DNA of 64,000 nucleotides from Zoogloea sp041911615 (GTDB lineage Bacteria; Pseudomonadota; Gammaproteobacteria; Burkholderiales; Rhodocyclaceae): positions 5,172 through 69,171 of the forward strand of contig NZ_JAYROR010000127.1 in NCBI RefSeq assembly GCF_041911615.1. The letters run 5' to 3'. The notes under the pieces were generated by a model. The model did no database searches and had not been told where the DNA came from. It worked only from the letters and a program-made list of their open reading frames with translations. The first letter of the stretch is position 1. Each line of letters opens with the position of its first letter. This document shows, piece after piece, positions 22,497 to 30,277 of this stretch. The translations under genes and the position numbers were made by a program.

Positions 22497-23341
22497 TGAG
22501 TGAGACGACTGCGCTTTACCGCAAGCGGGTGCGGACCAATCGACTCGCCTTGCTGCTGTCGATGTGCGCAATGGTCATCGGCATGAGCTTTCTGGCATGG
22601 ATCCTGATGGTGCTGGTGTACAAGGGCTTCGGGGCGCTGAGCCTGTCGCTCTTCACCCAACCGACGCCGGCTCCGGGCTCCGAGGGTGGTTTGTTCAACG
22701 CGATCCTGGGCAGCCTGATGATGGTGGGCGTGTCCACCTTCATCGCCACGCCGATCGGGATTCTGGCGGGTGTCTATTTGTCGGAGTTCGGTCGAAAGGG
22801 CTGGCTGGCCCCGACTACCCGATTCATCAACGACATCCTGTTGTCGGCGCCTTCGATTGTTATCGGCGTTTTCATTTATGCCGTCTATGTCGCTCAGGTG
22901 CAGCACTTTTCAGGCTGGGCGGGTTCGCTGGCGCTGGCCTTGATCGCCATTCCGGTGGTGGTGCGTACCACCGAGAATATGCTCAACCTGGTGCCGGCGA
23001 GTCTGCGCGAGGCAGCCTCGGCACTCGGCGCACCGCGCTGGAAGGTCGTGCTGCAGGTGGTCCTGCGGGCGGCTCGGGCGGGTGTGCTGACCGGCATCCT
23101 GCTGGCTGTGGCCCGTGTCAGTGGCGAGACGGCGCCGCTGCTCTTCACCGCGCTCAATAATCAATTCACGAGCTACGATCTGAATGGCCCGATGGCCAAC
23201 CTCCCGGTCGTGATCTTCCAGTTCGCCATGAGCCCGTACGAAAACTGGAACTCGCTGGCGTGGGGTGGGGCGATCCTCATCACCTTCGGCGTGCTCTGCC
23301 TGAACATCGTCGTTCGCACCCTGTTCCGCAAAAAGATCTAG
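22496..23341 (+). CDS. pstA: Phosphate ABC transporter permease PstA
   Basis: The second membrane subunit of the phosphate transporter, 281 residues. It has about six helices, the conserved ILLSAPSIVIGVFIYAVYV segment and the EAA-like loop ASALGAPRWKVVLQVVLRAA, then GILLAVARVSGETAPLLFTA. The start overlaps the pstC stop (TGATG), so translation is probably coupled. Confidence 0.95.
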   Translation: MSETTALYRKRVRTNRLALLLSMCAMVIGMSFLAWILMVLVYKGFGALSLSLFTQPTPAPGSEGGLFNAILGSLMMVGVSTFIATPIGILAGVYLSEFGRKGWLAPTTRFINDILLSAPSIVIGVFIYAVYVAQVQHFSGWAGSLALALIAIPVVVRTTENMLNLVPASLREAASALGAPRWKVVLQVVLRAARAGVLTGILLAVARVSGETAPLLFTALNNQFTSYDLNGPMANLPVVIFQFAMSPYENWNSLAWGGAILITFGVLCLNIVVRTLFRKKI

Positions 23342-23351
23342 GAAATCCATC

Positions 23352-24188
23352 ATGCAATCTCCTGTAGCCACCAAGCGCGACATGTCCTTCACGCAATTGC
23401 GTGACGAACCGGCGGCGGTCGCCGCTGCCGGCATGGCGCCGAAGATCAAGATCCGCAACCTGGACTTCTTCTACGGCTCCTTCCAGGGCCTGAAGCATAT
23501 CGACCTGGATATCAACGAAGGCATGGTGACCGCCTTCATCGGACCGTCGGGTTGTGGCAAATCGACGCTGCTGCGGACGTTGAACCGCATGTACGACCTC
23601 TACCCCGGCCAGCGCGCCACCGGCGAGATCCTGCTCAATGGCAAGAATGTGCTCGATCCCGACCAGGACGTGAATGCCCTGCGCGCCAAGGTTGGCATGG
23701 TTTTTCAGAAGCCGACGCCGTTTCCGATGTCGATCTACGAGAACATCGCCTTCGGCGTGCGCCTTTACGAAAACCTCTCGCGCGCCGATATGGACAACCG
23801 CGTGGAGTGGGCGCTGCGCAAGGCTGCGCTGTGGGACGAGGTGAAGAGCAAGCTCAATCAGAGCGGCCTTTCCCTGTCGGGCGGCCAGCAGCAGCGTCTG
23901 TGCATCGCCCGCGGCGTGGCTGTCAAGCCGGAAGTCTTGCTGCTCGACGAACCGACTTCTGCGCTGGATCCGATTTCGACCGCAAAGGTCGAGGAGCTCG
24001 TGCATGAGCTCAAGAGCGAATATACGATCGCCATCGTGACCCACAACATGCAGCAGGCTGCACGCGTTTCGGACTACACGGCTTACATGTACTTGGGCGA
24101 GCTGGTGGAGTTCGGGCTCACGGATGAGATCTTCATCAAGCCCAAGCGCAAGGAAACCGAGGACTACATCACCGGGCGTTTTGGCTGA
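23352..24188 (+). CDS. pstB: Phosphate ABC transporter ATP-binding protein PstB
   Basis: PstB powers phosphate import. The 278-residue protein has Walker A FIGPSGCGKSTLLRTLNRMY, the family-specific KVGMVFQKPTPFPMSIYENI, signature SLSGGQQQRLCIARG and Walker B VLLLDEPTSALDP with the switch His in AIVTHNMQQAARVSD. About 30 N-terminal residues precede the usual PstB start; internal ATGs exist, so the true start could be later. No phoU, phoB or phoR gene follows; a terminator does. Confidence 0.95.
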   Translation: MQSPVATKRDMSFTQLRDEPAAVAAAGMAPKIKIRNLDFFYGSFQGLKHIDLDINEGMVTAFIGPSGCGKSTLLRTLNRMYDLYPGQRATGEILLNGKNVLDPDQDVNALRAKVGMVFQKPTPFPMSIYENIAFGVRLYENLSRADMDNRVEWALRKAALWDEVKSKLNQSGLSLSGGQQQRLCIARGVAVKPEVLLLDEPTSALDPISTAKVEELVHELKSEYTIAIVTHNMQQAARVSDYTAYMYLGELVEFGLTDEIFIKPKRKETEDYITGRFG

Positions 24189-24216
24189 CGTGACGTGATC
24201 CGGTAGGCTGCGCGAA

Positions 24217-24248
24217 GAGGACTGGAGTGAAACCAGTCCTCTTTTTTT
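24217..24248 (+). terminator. Intrinsic terminator after pstB
   Basis: GAGGACTGG (24217-24225), a 7-base loop, CCAGTCCTC (24233-24241) and seven T (24242-24248). Its last two T are also the first bases of the tpiA -35 element. Confidence 0.93.
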
Positions 24249-24275
24249 GACCCTTCGGCGCCGTCGCGGTAAAAT
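24247..24275 (+). promoter_or_regulatory. Candidate sigma-70 promoter of tpiA
   Basis: TTGACC (24247-24252), exactly 17 bases and TAAAAT (24270-24275). Transcription would start near 24282. This makes the upstream TTG at 24275 impossible as the tpiA start and supports the GTG at 24302. Confidence 0.7.
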
Positions 24276-24301
24276 TGAACGATTTGGCTTCGGTGCTCGT
24301 T

Positions 24302-25054
24302 GTGCGCAAAAAGCTTGTTGTCGGAAACTGGAAAATGAATGGCAGCCTGGCCCGCAATGCAGCGTTGCTGGGTGGTCTGAAGGCCGCAGCGGTCGGTGGC
24401 GAAGTGGAGCGGGTGGTCTGTCCGCCTTATCCTTATCTTGTTCAGGCGATCGAGTCGCTCGCCGGTGTTCCGATTGCGGTCGGAGCGCAGAATCTCAGTG
24501 CGATCAAGGAGGGGGCGCACACCGGTGAGGTCAGTGCGTCGATGTTGACGGATCTTGGTTGCAGGTGGGTGATTGTCGGCCACTCCGAGCGTCGTAATCT
24601 CTACGGTGAGGATGATGTCGCGGTGGCGGCAAAGGTTCAGGCGGCGCTGGATGCGAAGCTGATGCCGATTCTCTGTGTCGGCGAAACGCTGTCGCAGCGG
24701 GAGGCCGGCCAGGCCGAGTCGATCGTCCATCGGCAACTGGATGGTGTGGTCTCTGTCTTGGGGGCTGAGCGAGCTGGAGCGGTCGTCGTGGCCTACGAGC
24801 CGGTGTGGGCGATCGGGACGGGTCGGACGGCTAGTCCCGAGCAGGCGCAGGCGATACATGCATCCATTCGTGCCTTTCTGGCCAGTCGTGGCGTGAATGC
24901 GGCGGAAGTGCGGCTGCTGTATGGCGGTAGTGTCACTGCGGCCAATGCTGCGTCGCTGTTTGCTCAGGCGGACATCGATGGCGCACTCGTGGGGGGGGCT
25001 TCGCTTCAGGTGGAAGGTTTTTCTGAGATTTGTGTGGCTGCGGCCGCGTCTTGA
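24302..25054 (+). CDS. tpiA: Triosephosphate isomerase
   Basis: TpiA interconverts dihydroxyacetone phosphate and glyceraldehyde 3-phosphate. The protein has KLVVGNWKMNGS (substrate Lys), WVIVGHSERRNLYGE (catalytic His), VVAYEPVWAIGTGRTASPEQ (catalytic Glu and loop 6) and RLLYGGSVTAANA (phosphate loop). I chose GTG 24302 (250 residues, VRKKLVVGNWKMNG). It matches the family start and lies downstream of the promoter; GTG 24293 is also possible. The next gene is secG. Confidence 0.95.
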   Translation: MRKKLVVGNWKMNGSLARNAALLGGLKAAAVGGEVERVVCPPYPYLVQAIESLAGVPIAVGAQNLSAIKEGAHTGEVSASMLTDLGCRWVIVGHSERRNLYGEDDVAVAAKVQAALDAKLMPILCVGETLSQREAGQAESIVHRQLDGVVSVLGAERAGAVVVAYEPVWAIGTGRTASPEQAQAIHASIRAFLASRGVNAAEVRLLYGGSVTAANAASLFAQADIDGALVGGASLQVEGFSEICVAAAAS

Positions 25055-25075
25055 GTTGTTCGATTGGAGATCGTG

Positions 25076-25438
25076 ATGGGTGGGGTGGTTTTTTCGATTG
25101 TACTGACGATTCATGTGCTGGCTGGTCTGGGTGTCATTGGTCTTGTGTTGATGCAGCACGGCAAGGGGGCTGACATGGGGGCTGCGTTTGGTAGTGGGGC
25201 GTCCGGCAGTCTGTTTGGATCTTCCGGTTCGGCCAACTTTCTGAGTCGCACCACTGCAGCGCTTGCGGCTGTCTTTTTTGTCACTAGCTTGGGCTTGAGT
25301 TACCTCGCGGGTGCGAAGGCGCCGGCATCGAAGAGTGTCATGGAAGGTGTGGCGGTTTCCAAACCCGCGGAAGCCCCGGCAGTGGCGCCCGCGGCGCCTG
25401 CGGATGATGCTTCCAAGGCCAAGGATATCCCTCGGTAA
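25076..25438 (+). CDS. secG: Protein-export membrane protein SecG
   Basis: SecG is a SecYEG translocon subunit. The 120-residue protein has two helices (VVFSIVLTIHVLAGLGVIGLV and ALAAVFFVTSLGLSYLAGA) joined by the family loop LMQHGKGADMGAAFGSGAS, then SLFGSSGSANFLSR. The tail is rich in Ala and Pro. ATG 25076 has GGAG 6 bases ahead; a TTG at 25064 would add 4 residues. The tpiA-secG-tRNA-Leu-nuoA order is conserved in many proteobacteria. Confidence 0.95.
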   Translation: MGGVVFSIVLTIHVLAGLGVIGLVLMQHGKGADMGAAFGSGASGSLFGSSGSANFLSRTTAALAAVFFVTSLGLSYLAGAKAPASKSVMEGVAVSKPAEAPAVAPAAPADDASKAKDIPR

Positions 25439-25453
25439 ACCCTTAAGCAAAGC

Positions 25454-25482
25454 TTGGCGCAGTGGGGTGATTGCCTTATAAT
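25454..25482 (+). promoter_or_regulatory. Candidate sigma-70 promoter of tRNA-Leu (and nuo)
   Basis: TTGGCG (25454-25459), 17 bases, TATAAT (25477-25482). The tRNA begins 21 bases downstream. Read-through past the weak terminator behind the tRNA could also feed the nuo operon. Confidence 0.75.
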
Positions 25483-25502
25483 GCGCGGCATCAAATGAAC
25501 CA

Positions 25503-25587
25503 GCCGACGTGGTGAAATTGGTAGACACGCTATCTTGAGGGGGTAGTGGCGAAAGCCGTATGAGTTCGAGTCTCATCGTCGGCACCA
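25503..25587 (+). tRNA. tRNA-Leu (anticodon GAG), CCA encoded
   Basis: An 85-base class II tRNA. The acceptor stem GCCGACG (25503-25509) pairs with CGTCGGC (25577-25583), and ACCA follows. The D-arm has AATTGGTAGAC. The anticodon stem CTATC/GGTAG closes a TTGAGGG loop, so the anticodon is GAG and reads CUC/CUU leucine codons. A variable arm is present, and the T-arm has GTTCGAGTC. Confidence 0.97.
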
Positions 25588-25601
25588 TAAAATAAGTCAG
25601 T

Positions 25602-25625
25602 CGCCCGCATTCAGCGGGCGTTTGC
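25602..25625 (+). terminator. Hairpin behind tRNA-Leu
   Basis: CGCCCGC (25602-25608), ATTCA, GCGGGCG (25614-25620), followed by TTTGCTT. The interrupted T-run suggests partial termination, which would allow read-through into nuoA 45 bases further on. Confidence 0.6.
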
Positions 25626-25669
25626 TTGAAAGGCAGCGCCGAACTGCCATCGTTGCGGGAGCTCAGGTT

Positions 25670-26044
25670 ATGTTGGAATCCTACTTTCCAGTTCTTGTCT
25701 TCATCCTGTTTGCGGCCGCCTTCGGTCTTATTCCCATCGTTGCAGGCTGGGTGCTCGGTCCGAGCAAGCCCGACGCCGAAAAACTATCTCCTTTTGAATG
25801 TGGTTTTGAGCCGTTTGAAGATGCGCGCATCAAATTCGATGTCCGCTACTACCTGATGGCCATCCTGTTCATTCTCTTTGATCTCGAAATTGCATTTCTC
25901 TTCCCGTGGGCGACCATCCTAAGGGAGATTGCAGCCAATGAATCCATTCGGCTGTTTGGCTTTTTCGAAATGCTTGTCTTTCTGGGCATTCTTTTGCTCG
26001 GTTATATCTACGTGTGGAAAAAAGGGGCTCTCGACTGGGAGTAA
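25670..26044 (+). CDS. nuoA: NADH-quinone oxidoreductase subunit A
   Basis: First membrane subunit of respiratory complex I, which oxidises NADH, reduces quinone and pumps protons. The 124-residue protein has three helices, the conserved FECGFEPFEDARIKFDVRYYL loop (Cys in the quinone-site region) and ILFDLEIAFLFPW. The ATG at 25670 has GGGAG ahead; an upstream in-frame extension overlaps the tRNA terminator and was rejected. It opens the nuoA-N operon. Confidence 0.96.
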   Translation: MLESYFPVLVFILFAAAFGLIPIVAGWVLGPSKPDAEKLSPFECGFEPFEDARIKFDVRYYLMAILFILFDLEIAFLFPWATILREIAANESIRLFGFFEMLVFLGILLLGYIYVWKKGALDWE

Positions 26045-26091
26045 GCCTCAGCTGCCTCTTGTGCATATAAATTGTTGGCTAAAGGGCGTCT

Positions 26092-26568
26092 ATGAGCATC
26101 GAAGGGGTTTTCAAGGAAGGTTTTGTTACGACTTCCCTTGATACGGTAATCAACTGGACTCGTACGGGTTCGCTCTGGCCGATGACCTTCGGTCTTGCAT
26201 GTTGTGCGGTCGAGATGATTCATGCGGGTTGTTCCCGTTACGACCTTGATCGTTTTGGCGTGGTGTTTCGCCCGAGTCCGCGTCAATCCGACTTGATGAT
26301 CGTTGCGGGTACGCTGTGCAACAAGATGGCTCCCGCCTTGCGTAAGGTTTATGACCAGATGTCTGAGCCGCGCTGGGTGATCTCGATGGGGTCGTGTGCG
26401 AATGGTGGTGGTTATTACCATTATTCCTACTCGGTCGTGCGTGGCTGCGACAGAATTGTCCCCGTGGATGTCTATGTTCCTGGCTGCCCTCCCACTGCGG
26501 AAGCGCTGCTCTACGGCATCGTTCAATTGCAAAACAAGATCAAGCGTGAGTCCACGATTGCTCGCTGA
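26092..26568 (+). CDS. nuoB: NADH-quinone oxidoreductase subunit B
   Basis: Peripheral-arm subunit carrying the terminal iron-sulfur cluster N2, which passes electrons to quinone. The 158-residue protein has the cluster ligands in GLACCAVEMIHAG, WVISMGSCANGGGYY and VPGCPPTAEALLYG, including the unusual tandem Cys pair. Length and motifs are complete. Confidence 0.97.
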   Translation: MSIEGVFKEGFVTTSLDTVINWTRTGSLWPMTFGLACCAVEMIHAGCSRYDLDRFGVVFRPSPRQSDLMIVAGTLCNKMAPALRKVYDQMSEPRWVISMGSCANGGGYYHYSYSVVRGCDRIVPVDVYVPGCPPTAEALLYGIVQLQNKIKRESTIAR

Positions 26569-26579
26569 GTGCAGAAAAG

Positions 26580-27182
26580 ATGACTGAAAAACTTGAGCGC
26601 CTCGGCCAAATTCTGTGCGAAAAATTCGGTGAAAAGATCGATCAGCCGATCATCGCATGCGGTGAAGTCACAATCGAGGTTGAGGCCGATGATTATCTAC
26701 AAGTTGCTCAGGCCTTGCGGGATGATGTCAGCTTGCGTTTCGAACAGCTGATTGATCTGAGTGGCCTCGACTATTCAACCTTTGCGTCAGAAACCCCGGT
26801 TCGCCGATTTGCGGTGTCTGTTCATCTTTTGTCGGTGAGCAATAACTACCGTTTGCGTCTTCGGACTTTTGCGGAGGATGACGATTTTCCAGTTCTGCCT
26901 TCCTTGTGTGATCTCTGGCCGAGCGCCAATTGGTTCGAGCGCGAAGCATTCGACCTATTTGGCGTGATGTTTGTCGGACATCCCGATTTGCGACGCATTC
27001 TTACTGATTACGGTTTTGTTGGATATCCATTCCGTAAAGATTTTCCTATCTCTGGGCATGTAGAGATGCGTTACGACCAGGAGCTTGGTCGGGTGGTCTA
27101 TCAGCCCGTTTCCATCGAGCCTCGGGAAAACACCCCTCGGATCGTTCGTGACGAAAACTATGGAAATGTAGGCAATGGCTGA
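26580..27182 (+). CDS. nuoC: NADH-quinone oxidoreductase subunit C
   Basis: The 30-kDa peripheral-arm subunit that docks on NuoD. The 200-residue protein ends with the family signature WFEREAFDLFGVMFVGHPDL followed by RRILTDYGFVGYPFRKDFP. It is a separate gene here, not fused to nuoD as in E. coli. The 3' end overlaps nuoD by 8 bases. Confidence 0.96.
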   Translation: MTEKLERLGQILCEKFGEKIDQPIIACGEVTIEVEADDYLQVAQALRDDVSLRFEQLIDLSGLDYSTFASETPVRRFAVSVHLLSVSNNYRLRLRTFAEDDDFPVLPSLCDLWPSANWFEREAFDLFGVMFVGHPDLRRILTDYGFVGYPFRKDFPISGHVEMRYDQELGRVVYQPVSIEPRENTPRIVRDENYGNVGNG

Positions 27183-28428
27183 AATTCGCAATTACACGAT
27201 TAACTTCGGCCCGCAGCATCCTGCTGCGCACGGCGTGCTGCGTTTGGTGCTTGAGTTGGACGGTGAGGTCGTCGAGCGCGCGGATCCGCATATCGGTCTT
27301 CTTCATCGTGGTACCGAAAAGCTTGCCGAAACTCGTACATGGGTTCAGTCGGTTCCTTATATGGATCGCCTGGATTACGTCTCGATGATGTGCAACGAGC
27401 ATGCGTATTGCATGGCTATCGAACGGCTGCTCGGCCTGGATGTGCCGCTGCGTGCCCAATACATCCGGGTCATGTATGACGAAATCACCCGAATTCTAAA
27501 TCACCTTCTGGCTGTCGGTACTCACGCGCTGGATATCGGTGCAATGACCATGGTCCTCTACACGTTCCGCGAGCGTGAGGATCTGATGGATGCTTACGAG
27601 GCTGTCTCGGGTGCGCGAATGCACGCGGCGTATTATCGTCCAGGTGGTGTTTATCGTGACCTGCCTGACCAGATGCCGAAGTACGAAGTGTCGAAATGGA
27701 AAAACGCGAAGACCGTGTCTGAGCTCAATGAGAACAGGCAGGGCTCGCTTCTTGATTTTCTTGAGGACTTCACGGCGCGTTTTCCGAAATATGTGGACGA
27801 ATACGAGACGTTGCTGACCGACAACCGGATTTGGAAGCAGCGTACCGTTGGTATTGGTGTTGTTTCTCCGGAGAAGGCCTTGGCTCTCGGGTTCTCTGGT
27901 GTGATGTTGCGCGGGTCGGGTATCGAGTGGGATATCCGCAAAAAGCAGCCTTACGAGGTTTATGACCAGCTTGATTTCGACATTCCCGTTGGTGTTGAAG
28001 GCGACTGTTATGACCGCTATCTCTGCCGCATTGAAGAAATGAGGCAATCCAACCGAATCGTCAAGCAGTGCATTGATTGGCTCAGGAAAAATCCGGGGCC
28101 TGTGATTTCCAGCAATCACAAGGTTGCCCCGCCGTCCCGCGAGCGGATGAAGGGCAACATGGAAGAGTTGATTCACCACTTCAAGCTCTTTACCGAAGGC
28201 ATTCACGTTCCAACGGGCGAGGTTTATGCGCCAGTGGAGCATCCTAAGGGTGAGTTCGGCGTATATGCGGTTTCGGATGGCGCCAACAAGCCTTATCGCC
28301 TTAAATTGCGGTCGCCTGGTTTTGCGCATTTGTCTGCGATGGATGAGATGTCCCGTGGTCATATGATTGCCGACGTTGTGGCGATTATTGGAACGATGGA
28401 TATCGTGTTCGGTGACGTCGATCGCTAA
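27175..28428 (+). CDS. nuoD: NADH-quinone oxidoreductase subunit D
   Basis: The 49-kDa subunit forming the quinone-binding pocket with NuoB. The 417-residue protein has FGPQHPAAHGVLRLVLELDG near the N-terminus, HIGLLHRGTEKLAE, YVSMMCNEHAYC, ARMHAAYYRPGGVYRDLP and the C-terminal IIGTMDIVFGDVDR with the usual terminal Arg. Confidence 0.97.
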   Translation: MAEIRNYTINFGPQHPAAHGVLRLVLELDGEVVERADPHIGLLHRGTEKLAETRTWVQSVPYMDRLDYVSMMCNEHAYCMAIERLLGLDVPLRAQYIRVMYDEITRILNHLLAVGTHALDIGAMTMVLYTFREREDLMDAYEAVSGARMHAAYYRPGGVYRDLPDQMPKYEVSKWKNAKTVSELNENRQGSLLDFLEDFTARFPKYVDEYETLLTDNRIWKQRTVGIGVVSPEKALALGFSGVMLRGSGIEWDIRKKQPYEVYDQLDFDIPVGVEGDCYDRYLCRIEEMRQSNRIVKQCIDWLRKNPGPVISSNHKVAPPSRERMKGNMEELIHHFKLFTEGIHVPTGEVYAPVEHPKGEFGVYAVSDGANKPYRLKLRSPGFAHLSAMDEMSRGHMIADVVAIIGTMDIVFGDVDR

Positions 28429-28486
28429 GGTGCCATTAGGATCAGACGTCATCTCCTGAGAGATATTCGGATAAACAAGATAGAAA

Positions 28487-28963
28487 ATGCTAAGCCCAGA
28501 ATCCCTGAAAAAAATTGACCGCGAGATCGCCAAGTATCCCGAGGATCAAAAGCAATCGGCATCGATGTCTGCTCTTCGAATTGCGCAAGAGGAAAAGGGC
28601 TGGCTTGCAAGCGAAACTATCGAGTTTGTCGCCGAGTATCTCGATATGCCCGCGATCGCGGTCTATGAAGTCGCCAGCTTTTACAACATGTATGACTTGG
28701 CTCCGCTTGGTGCCAAGAAGATTACGGTCTGCACCAATTTGCCCTGCGCTTTGTCCGGTGGCGTACATGCCGCTGATTACCTGAAGAAAAAGCTCGGGAT
28801 CGATTTCAATGAGACGACTCCGGACGGTCGCTTCACCTTGAAGGAAGGCGAGTGCATGGGAGCATGTGGAGATGCGCCAGTGTTGCTGGTTAATAACCAC
28901 CGGATGTGCAGCTGGATGACCGAGGAAAAAATTGATCAACTTCTGGCTGATCTGAAAAAATGA
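28487..28963 (+). CDS. nuoE: NADH-quinone oxidoreductase subunit E
   Basis: The 24-kDa subunit carrying [2Fe-2S] cluster N1a. The 158-residue thioredoxin-like protein has the ligands in ITVCTNLPCALSGG and EGECMGACGDAPV. It overlaps nuoF by 4 bases (ATGA) and follows nuoD after 58 bases. Confidence 0.96.
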   Translation: MLSPESLKKIDREIAKYPEDQKQSASMSALRIAQEEKGWLASETIEFVAEYLDMPAIAVYEVASFYNMYDLAPLGAKKITVCTNLPCALSGGVHAADYLKKKLGIDFNETTPDGRFTLKEGECMGACGDAPVLLVNNHRMCSWMTEEKIDQLLADLKK

Positions 28964-30270
28964 ATTCTCAAGGAATTATCCTCTCAGGGCTCGACGGTGA
29001 TCGTACTTGGCGTCTCTCTGACTATATCGGTCGAGGCGGGTACGATGCGTTGAAAAAAATCATCGCGGAAAAAATTCCTGCGGATCAGATTATCAATGAA
29101 GTCAAGAAGTCTGCTCTTCGTGGTCGAGGTGGTGCGGGCTTTCCCACCGGCCTAAAGTGGAGCTTCATGCCGCGCGCGTTCCCCGGCGCAAAATATATTG
29201 CTTGTAACTCGGATGAAGGTGAGCCGGGTACTTTCAAGGACCGTGACATTCTTCGCTATAACCCTCATACCGTCATCGAGGGGATGATCATCGCGGGTTA
29301 CGCGATGGGCTGTGAGCGTGGCTACAACTATATCCACGGGGAAATTTTCGAGGTCTACGAGCGTTTCGAGGAGGCGCTTCAGGAAGCCCGTGATGCCGGA
29401 CTTCTCGGTAAGAACATTCTGGGCAGTGACTTCAGCTTCGATTTGTTTGCGCATCATGGTTACGGCGCTTACATTTGCGGCGAGGAAACCGCTCTACTCG
29501 AATCCATTGAAGGTAAGAAAGGGCAGCCGCGGTTCAAGCCGCCGTTTCCGGCCAGTTTCGGTCTGTACGGAAAGCCCACTACGATCAATAACACGGAGAC
29601 GTTCGCATCCATTCCTTTCATCATCAGGGAAGGTGGGGATGCATTCCTTGCGCTGGGCAAGCCGAACAACGGTGGAACGAAGCTCTTCTCGGTTTCCGGC
29701 CACGTCAATAAGCCTGGTAACTACGAGATTCCGCTGGGCACGCCGTTTTCCACGCTGCTTGAGATGGCAGGTGGCATGCGTGGTGGCCGCAAGCTGAAGG
29801 GCGTGATTCCTGGTGGTTCGTCAGCGCCGGTACTCCCAGGCGCCGTGATGATGGATTGCACGATGGACTATGACTCTATCTCCAAAGCCGGTTCCATGCT
29901 CGGTTCCGGAGCGGTGATCGTCATGGATGAGACTACATGCATGGTGAAGGCGCTGGAGCGGCTTTCCTATTTTTATTTCGAGGAATCGTGCGGTCAATGC
30001 ACGCCGTGCCGGGAAGGCACTGGATGGCTTTATCGCGTTGTTCATCGCATCGAAAATGGTCTGGGTCGCCCCGATGATCTTGATCTCCTGAATAGTGTCA
30101 CCGCCAACATCATGGGGCGTACGATCTGTGCGCTCGGTGATGCGGCGTCTATGCCTGTTCAGAGCTTCATCAAGCATTTTGGTGACGAGTTCGCGTTCCA
30201 TATTGAATACAAAAAGTGCCTCGTGCCGCTGGACGTGCAGCGCGAAGGTAGCAAGATTTACGTAGCGTAG
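28960..30270 (+). CDS. nuoF: NADH-quinone oxidoreductase subunit F
   Basis: The 51-kDa subunit with the NADH site, FMN and [4Fe-4S] cluster N3. The 436-residue protein has ALRGRGGAGFPTGLKWSFMP (nucleotide loop), CNSDEGEPGTFKDRDI, YICGEETALLESIEG and the cluster motif SCGQCTPCREGTGWLYR with a fourth Cys in TICALGDAA. Confidence 0.97.
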   Translation: MNSQGIILSGLDGDRTWRLSDYIGRGGYDALKKIIAEKIPADQIINEVKKSALRGRGGAGFPTGLKWSFMPRAFPGAKYIACNSDEGEPGTFKDRDILRYNPHTVIEGMIIAGYAMGCERGYNYIHGEIFEVYERFEEALQEARDAGLLGKNILGSDFSFDLFAHHGYGAYICGEETALLESIEGKKGQPRFKPPFPASFGLYGKPTTINNTETFASIPFIIREGGDAFLALGKPNNGGTKLFSVSGHVNKPGNYEIPLGTPFSTLLEMAGGMRGGRKLKGVIPGGSSAPVLPGAVMMDCTMDYDSISKAGSMLGSGAVIVMDETTCMVKALERLSYFYFEESCGQCTPCREGTGWLYRVVHRIENGLGRPDDLDLLNSVTANIMGRTICALGDAASMPVQSFIKHFGDEFAFHIEYKKCLVPLDVQREGSKIYVA

Positions 30271-30277
30271 GCTCGAC

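Noticed and set aside
25503..25587. tRNA-Leu as an integration site
   Set aside because: No integrase, direct repeat of the tRNA 3' end or foreign-looking block follows; the conserved nuo operon does.
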